DNA of 64,000 nucleotides from Byssothecium circinans. Taxonomy: Eukaryota; Ascomycota; Dothideomycetes; Pleosporales; Massarinaceae. Numbering within the stretch: position 1 is the stretch's first letter; the number at the start of each line of letters is the position of its first letter. A program made the position numbers and the translations under genes. Under the pieces are notes generated by a model. It was not told the origin of the DNA. It saw nothing but the letters and a program-made list of their open reading frames with translations, and did no database searches. Location: positions 1,070,386 through 1,134,385 of the forward strand of contig ML976991.1 in the NCBI GenBank assembly GCA_010015675.1. The letters are read 5' to 3'. Shown here piece by piece: positions 58,020 through 64,000 of this stretch.

Positions 58020-58116
58020 CGACACAGACAAGATTCGAACTTGCGAGGCCGAAGCCATTAGATGACATAAATCAAGAGATTCAAGTCTAACCCATTAACC
58101 ACTCTGGCACTGTGTC
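58020..58116 (-). tRNA. tRNA-Ser (UGA) with 16-nt intron
   Basis: Read on the minus strand, the 5' GACACAG pairs with 3' CTGTGTC (acceptor stem), with G as discriminator. The A-box-like GCCAGAGTGGTTAATGGGTT and B-box-like AAGTTCGAATCTT are present. The anticodon loop is CTTGAA followed by an intron of 16 nt (58064-58079), then A and TCTAA, pairing with TTAGA. The anticodon TGA is at 58081-58083 on the plus strand. A long variable arm with TGGCTTCGGCC supports the serine type. The intron follows position 37, as usual. Confidence 0.88.
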
Positions 58117-58329
58117 TTTAGATTCGATAAGGTTTTTTATGTCAAATTAAATATATGACCTGAAGTATTCTGTCTTTTCTCCCAGAAAGGGGAAAATCCA
58201 GGCTTCTTTTCTATGTGCGGGGTACAAGCTAAACCAAGATGCTAAGCGGATATAGAAAGCGGTTATGCATATATATTCTATTGGTCCAAACAACCGGCCA
58301 CATACACGTCTACCTATATCCACACTAAC

Positions 58330-59283
58330 CTAAAGCGCCGCCTTCCCACTACCACTCACCACCCAAGTCCCCTCTCCACCCTCAACAACCCTCCCCTCCC
58401 CCTCCAACTTCGCCAGAATCTGCAAAACCCCCCTCTCCGCCGGCGCCCACAAACCCTCGGGATAATCCTTATAAATCACCTTCACTATCTCCATCGCCGT
58501 CCATTCCCCTCCCCGCGCCAGCACATCCAACACCTGCTTCTCCCGCTGCTGTCTGTGCGCAATATACTCCCTTACCTTCGTGGGCCCGTCCTCGATCACA
58601 GGGCCGTGTCCCGGATACGCGCGGCCTGTGAACTGCTTCTCCATACCCGCTAAAGAGGCCATGTACGTGCCCAAGTCCTCGAACACGGCGGTGCCTTGTC
58701 CAAGCACGTTGTCGGCGGTGAACATGGCATCCTCCTCCTCGAGGACGAAGGCTGTGTGGTCTGTAGTATGCCCCGGACAATGGTAAGCGCGCAGCGTGGC
58801 GCCTTCAGTGGTGAAGGTTTGCCCGTCGGGGATATCGTTCCATCCTTCCTTTGGGTCGCGCTTGTAGATTTTCGTGTCTGGGGAGTGGGCGAGGAGATCG
58901 GGGATGCCGTCGGTGTGGTCGTGGTGCCAGTGCGTGATTAAAGCGGTAGCGATGCGAGTGTTGGTGTTGGAGAGGAGGGTTTTGAGCGTGGTGATCCAGG
59001 CGGGTTTTCCTTCGCCGGTGTCGAGGAGGATGCGCGTCGGACCGGTGCCGATGACGTAGGTGTTTGTTCCTCGGGGAGGGTTAGTTGGGGTTTGGGGCGG
59101 GAGGGGAGGGGAGGACGTGCCTTGCAGTGTGAACTGTGGTGATTCATCTCGTCGCGTCAGTGCTGGATGTCTCTATGGTTACATTCATGTTGAGCTTGCC
59201 TTGCCTGGGTTTCCTCCCAAAACCCTGATTACCCGTTCACTTAGCTTCTCAACGTCAGGAAGCGGAACCAGAGTCTCTGTCAT
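58330..59283 (-). CDS. Metallo-beta-lactamase fold hydrolase, LACTB2-like
   Basis: Exons 59283-59200, 59133-59121 and 59069-58330 encode 278 aa. Family blocks are VIRVLGGNPGK, FTLQG, TNTYVIGTG, DTGEGKPAW, the metal motif THWHHDHTDG, CPGHTTDH, FTADNVLGQG, and YPGHGP. A C-terminal winged-helix-like part follows. LACTB2-type enzymes include RNA endonucleases, and fungal relatives act as thioesterases beside polyketide synthases; no such synthase is in this window. Both introns would use GC donors (GCAAGC and GCACGT); no GT donor keeps these conserved residues in frame. The middle exon is 13 nt. Frame across all three exons closes exactly. Confidence 0.88.
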
Positions 59284-59500
59284 CGTGAAATACAATCTGT
59301 GAAGCGGAGAGGAAGCACGCAATCGCCATAGCGAGCGCAAGTGACGCATTTTCAAGGCTGCGAGATACAGCTCCCGAGGTTCGGCGTTAAGCCCTCTCGC
59401 TTGCCATAGCGCCGAATGGTGGGGGAGTATGGGCTTGACTTTTGGAAGCTACCGTACTTTATTTCTATCTTTGACTCAACTGGGCAGTGTGAAATTTGCG

Positions 59501-60427
59501 ATGGCGCCAATTGAAGACGATGATGAGATAATGTGAGTTTCAATTCCAAATTTTTGAAGTCCAACGATTCACTAGTGAAGCCAGCTCCCAGCGGACACGC
59601 TCGACCTGTTGAAGGAGTTCTACGGCGAGCGCGACGCAAGACAGAAGCAATTTGAGGACCTGAAAGTGAAGGCTGAGGATGACTTTGAGGGGAAGTTGAG
59701 CATGGAGGCTTTTACCGAGGATTGGAATGCGAGTCAGTTCTGGGTGCGGTAGACTTGCTCTTGAAGTACCATTGGATCTATACTAATAAGAGTATAGTAC
59801 GACGACGAAACCGCGGCGACACTCGCGCGGCAATTACTCGACGGTGCTACGGATGAGACGAGGATAGCTGTTGTGTCTGCGCCTAGTGCTTTCATACAGC
59901 TCAAGAATCTGCTGGTATGGTCTGTTATTGTTTAATTGAAATTGGGAATCTGACATGGCTTCAAGGCGTCCGGCGAGTATAAATGCAGGCCTCAGGTCAA
60001 GCTTCTTGAGTTCGACGATCGGTTTGCTGTCTTCAAAGAGTTCGTTCAGTACGACTTCCAAAGCCCCATCAAGCTTCCGGTCGAGCTCAAAGCCTCCTTC
60101 GACCGAATTATTTGTGACCCGCCGTTTCTGAGCGATGACTGCCAAACCAAGGGTACGACTTCTCTCCTTAATTTTCTAAGAGAAATACCTAATATATTAA
60201 GTATAGCTGCCTTGACCGTACGCTGGCTAGCAAAATCATGGACATCCTTGGACTCATTGCGCTTGATTGTGTGCACGGGTGAACGTATGGAGCCACTGGT
60301 CACGAAACTGTACTCCAAAGTCGGCACGCATACGACCAATTACGAGATCAAGCATGCAAAGGGGTTGAGCAACGAGTTCAGATGTTACTCTAATTTTGAG
60401 TGTGAGAACTGGAAGTGGACGAGCTGA
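59501..60427 (+). CDS. EFM5: eEF1A lysine N-methyltransferase Efm5-like
   Basis: Exons 59501-59532, 59581-59743, 59798-59914, 59966-60152 and 60207-60427 encode 239 aa. The sequence LPADTLDLLKEFYGERDARQ, EDWNASQFWYDDETA, and the catalytic DPPF (about residue 153) match the N6AMT2/EEF1AKMT1 family. This SAM-dependent methyltransferase modifies a lysine of elongation factor 1A. The four introns are 48, 54, 51 and 54 bp. The acceptor of intron 1 (AG at 59579-59580) was chosen because it alone keeps IQLPADTLD in frame. The length fits the family. Confidence 0.9.
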
Positions 60428-60577
60428 CATTGCCATGTTTTGCCATGCTCATGCTCTTAGATATTGTCGGATGTAGCTTCAATATACCCCCTTCCGCATA
60501 TGCTTTCCACGATCCTGTTCCTACTAGACTAATTCTTTGCTCCAACTGATCTCTTCTTCCTTGGATATCCTATTTCT

Positions 60578-61106
60578 TCACATCTTACTCTTGATCTCCT
60601 CCAACAACTTCTGCAACTCCGTCTTATCCGCCTCCTTAGTCGGCCAACCCACGCCCAATCCCTCCTCGGCATTCGGCTTTGGAATCAAGTGGAAATGCAC
60701 ATGATCCACTACCTGATGCGCAATCCGTCCATTATTCTGCAGAATATTGTAGTCTTGTAGATTCTGCGCGATAGCGATCTTTTTAGTGACGGAGAGGACT
60801 TCGGCGAGTTGTTCGTCAGGCACGTCGTGGAGTTTGGCGCCGTGGTGTTTAGGGATGATGAGCTGGATCAGCATTAGCCAAGGAAGGTGGTTTCAGGTTG
60901 GAGGATAAGTAGAGAATCTGGTGGGACGTACGGAATGGCCTCGCGAAAGGGGACCGATGTCGAGGAAGGCGAAGGTCTTGTCGCTTTCGAAGATCTTCAT
61001 CGAGGGGATTTCACCTAGCGCTCAGTCAGCTTTGGGTGTAGATGGTGGGGCTAATGACGGAGGTACCCTTGATGATCTTGCAGAAGATACAGGCGGCGGC
61101 GGACAT
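60578..61106 (-). CDS. HNT1: HIT-family nucleotide hydrolase (Hnt1-like)
   Basis: Exons 61106-61067, 61014-60932 and 60862-60578 encode 135 aa. CIFCKIIKGEIPSMKIFE, AFLDIGPLSRGHSLIIPKHH, NNGRIAHQVVDH, and the histidine triad HVHFHLIP (about residues 95-102) define the HINT branch of HIT hydrolases, which cleave AMP-lysine-type phosphoramidates. Introns are 52 and 69 bp. The gene is convergent with EFM5. Confidence 0.93.
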
Positions 61107-61816
61107 TGTGGTGCTCAGTCTTGGGGAGTGGTGTCTGTAGTGCTTGTAGTGTGATGACGTGATGTTTGTTGATGATGGACATTTGAGGTGTAAGGCCGAG
61201 GTGGGGTTTAGATGTGGGGTAGCTTCAGCCTTCACAGAGCCCTGGTCAGCATCATTTGATTGGCTAGAATGTTGAAAGTGAAGATAAAATCCCAGAACAT
61301 CTTCGAAATTTAAGACAATCCTTAAATTTGGACGTATGTTCCTAGATCTTAGCTATTCATTTGGTTGACGGCCTACTGCCGACTGCGTCTATCCCTAGTC
61401 TTATCCCTGTTTGTCCCGGCAGTCATGGTAAGGTGCAGCACGTATTAGTAAGAATCTCTATGAGGCCTGGCGCCGTGGGAGCCTAGGGGATTCCCACCCA
61501 GGTAAGCCCTGGGTGCTCCGCGCTACTAAGCCTGAGCTGCGCCTGCTGCATACACCGTGCCACTGTGGGTCTCCGTGGTATGCAAGGTGCAAGGTTTCAA
61601 TATTCACCGGAGGGTTAAGCCCCGATGTGCCAATACAGAAACTGGAGGCAATACGTGTGATGACTGCATGCAGTTTTGAAAACCCGCGTGGCTGCAGCAA
61701 GCTTGGTGGAGCACCAAGAATTTGCAGACTTGGGCAGACATGGGATCACCCAAATACTGCGCGTGGTACCTCTCCTCTCTCACCTTAAATTCGCAAACGA
61801 ATACTCCAAAGTCAAC
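61107..61816. other. Divergent intergenic region, HIT / ammonia-lyase
   Basis: A GC-rich segment at about 61465-61640 contrasts with AT-rich flanks and may be an old repeat fragment; no coding homology was recognised. Confidence 0.45.
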
Positions 61817-63685
61817 ATGGCCTATCTCCCATTTCAATTCCATTCACAGATTGCCCTTCAACAATTTGAGGACCTATACTCCCTTCTGACTTCTGAGAAT
61901 GGCCCATTTGAGCTTGACGGCTGCAATTTGGACATAGCTCAAGTTGTCGCTGTTGCACGGTACGTCAAGAACACCGACACTGTATCAGGTGCTTAGTACA
62001 TCTCCTCACATTTGTAGGCACCGATCACCAGTTCAGTTTGAGCCCAAATCCTATATTGACCTTGGAAAGAGCCTGCAATCTTTTCGATCGCTCCTCGCTG
62101 ATGGCGATATCATATATGGTGAGTACTTGGATAAGATCCTCAATATTGGATGCTGATACAGCCAGGCGTCAACACTGGGTTTGGCGGGACAGCTGATGTT
62201 CGCAACTCGCAGGCCCAGCAGCTACAACGCGTCTTGATTCGGGAACTGCACTATGGAATAGCGGAAAGAGGCTCGCGGGATCCCAGACGAGTCACAACAA
62301 AGCCCCCTTCAACTTGGAATCTTTTACGAGAGCAGCCAGCCGGCACAAATCATCTCCCAGAAACATGGACTCGTGCATCAATCATAATCCGGCTCAACTC
62401 TTTGTTGAAAGGATATTCGGCCGTTCGCCCCATCGTCTTGGATCGTTTGTTAGATCTTCTGGCCCACGATATCATCCCAATCATACCATTGAGAGGTAGC
62501 ATATCGGCATCTGGAGATTTGTCGCCTCTATCCTACATCGGGGGCGCCATACAAGGAAAATCCACAATTCGCATCCATAGTGACACAGGTGAGAGTGACT
62601 TTGCCGATGTTGCTTTCATCCGCACAGGGCTCGAACCAGTCACTCTTGAAGCCAAGGAAGGTCTGGCCATTGTGAATGGCACGGCTATCTCTGCAGCTAC
62701 TGCTGCCTTGGTACTTCATGATGCTCACGTCTTGGCTATCATGTCCCAAGTCCTGACAGCAATGAGTGTCGAAGCATTGCAGGGCACTGTGGAGAGTTTT
62801 GATCCCTTCTTCGCCGACGTCCGGCCGCATCCTGGACAGATCGATGCTGCTCGAAATATCCGCGAATGGCTTCAAGGCTCTCGTCTTGTTCAAGTTAACG
62901 AGGGCTCAGACTCAGCTCTGCGCCAGGATCGCTACTCAATTCGCACTGCACCGCAATGGATAGGCCCAGTACTTGAGGATCTGACGCTCGCGAATCAACA
63001 AGTTACCATAGAATGTAACTCGGCAACAGACAATCCGTTAGCCAGTCCAGACGGCCGTATGCTCCACGGAGGAAACTTCCAAGCTAAAGCAGTTACCTCT
63101 GCCATGGAGAAGGCTCGCCAGGGGAATTGTTCCTTAGGTCGCATGCTTTTTGCCCAATGCGCCGAGATCGTGAATCCGAGCACCAGTCGCGGACTCCCGC
63201 CTAATCTCGTCGCTGAAGATCCAAGTGTATCCTATATTTTTAAAGGAACGGATATCAACATGGCTGCGCTGCAGGCCGAACTAGGCTTTCTGTCTACTCC
63301 TGTCAACCACGTTCAGACGGCCGAACTAGGTAACCAGTCTCTTAACTCGCTAGCACTTATATCAGCGAGATATACCCATACGAGCAACGACATACTTGCG
63401 CAGATGGTAGCCGTGCACACAATAGCGCTTTGTCAGGCAGTTGATCTGCGAGCTCTGGTCATTGAATTCTTCGACGAATTCCAAAGCGTCTTCAAGCAAA
63501 TCATCGAAGGATTTTACCAAGGCCTTGAATTGCAAATTGGGAACCTCACCGCCAAAGATGTCCTCATGGAGAATTTGTGGAAGCAGCTCAAGAAGAGCTT
63601 CGACGAGACCGTGAGCCTGGATGCCCGAGATCGTTTCGATCTATTATATGCAAAAATCGGTGATATTCCTTGGCGCCCTCGGTAA
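61817..63685 (+). CDS. Aromatic amino-acid ammonia-lyase (PAL/HAL family), short form
   Basis: Exons 61817-61959, 62018-62118 and 62166-63685 encode 587 aa. The MIO-forming triad lies in SISASGDLSPL (about residues 194-197). GVNTGFGG across intron 2, IRLNSLLKGYSAVR, and TIECNSATDNPL are family blocks; QKPYSIR-like text is QDRYSIRTAPQW. The lyase core is complete, but the protein stops about 100 residues before the usual end of fungal PAL (about 700 aa). A donor-like GTAATT overlapping the last codons could lead to a few more residues, not a full C-terminal domain. The substrate (phenylalanine, tyrosine or histidine) cannot be decided. Confidence 0.85.
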
Positions 63686-64000
63686 TTTTTTTCCCTCACC
63701 AAAATCGCTAGCGAGAGCGAAATTCCCACAGGATCCACCACCACGCCTCGAATATCGCTTGTAATTGGTCCCTGTAAGTTGAAGCCGTTGGCTAGTATGG
63801 AGATACGCGTATACTAACTTTTTTGAGAGTAGCAGCCACCCTAGAGGTCATGTATCGCGCCCACGGCATCTCAGTGGTGCCCCATCGCCCCTGCCCTGCC
63901 CCATACCTCACCCCAAGCACCCGAGGGCTGGAGAATCGCGTACGGCTCAATATTTATCGGTTTCTATTGCTAGGATGGCCGCGACAGATGATTGCTGACC
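63686..64000. other. 3' flank of the ammonia-lyase gene to window end
   Basis: No homologous continuation of the lyase C-terminal domain could be read in any frame, and no other gene was recognised. Confidence 0.45.

Noticed and set aside
63686..63775. Extra exon for the ammonia-lyase via a donor at 63685
   Set aside because: The resulting short tail has no resemblance to the family C-terminus.

Overview
The window is nuclear DNA of a filamentous ascomycete (Pezizomycotina, probably Dothideomycetes). Introns are short (mostly 46-85 bp) with GT(R)NGT donors and CTAAC-type branch points. The gene set (COG3, Smc4, Hrd1, Fig1, HSP9/12, CYP52, GH32 invertase) is typical of moulds. Most reading frames were joined by choosing introns that keep the family frame; all splice sites are inferred from sequence only.

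1-26 kb is a mostly conserved chromosome arm: a dynamin-family GTPase running off the left edge, condensin subunit Smc4, an abnormal-spindle/Sha1-like protein, a 1.5-kb intergenic array of nine related repeat units, a cytochrome P450, the mitochondrial RCC1 protein Fmp25, Golgi tether subunit COG3, cytosolic serine hydroxymethyltransferase, a 701-bp hairpin element with perfect 296-bp arms, the mating membrane protein Fig1, and a small HSP9/12 stress protein.

26.8-40 kb is an accessory, decaying stretch. Two inverted copies of one repeat (26.87 and 34.36-34.69 kb) bracket a large minus-strand gene. Its parts look like an SNTX/MACPF-like N-terminal region, a cysteine-rich segment and a P-loop GTPase. 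It is broken by an in-frame stop and by a 2,987-bp hAT transposon with an exact 8-bp target duplication; the transposon itself is riddled with RIP-like mutations. Beyond it lie a stand-alone NIF3 C-terminal-domain protein, a PD-(D/E)XK nuclease-like gene with its catalytic residues kept, and a retropepsin-like pseudogene.

40-64 kb returns to ordinary genes: a CYP52-type P450, prenylcysteine lyase, a conserved fungal protein of unknown function, a flavin monooxygenase with a C-terminal extension, the ERAD ubiquitin ligase Hrd1, a secreted GH32 invertase, an intron-containing tRNA-Ser(UGA), a LACTB2-like hydrolase with two GC-AG introns around a 13-nt exon, the eEF1A lysine methyltransferase Efm5, a HIT hydrolase and a short aromatic ammonia-lyase.

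No biosynthetic cluster or operon-like system is evident. The most unusual items are the hairpin element, the doubly broken SNTX/MACPF-GTPase gene with its inverted flanking repeats, the repeat array, and several extreme splicing features (34-nt intron, 13- and 16-nt exons, paired GC-AG introns).
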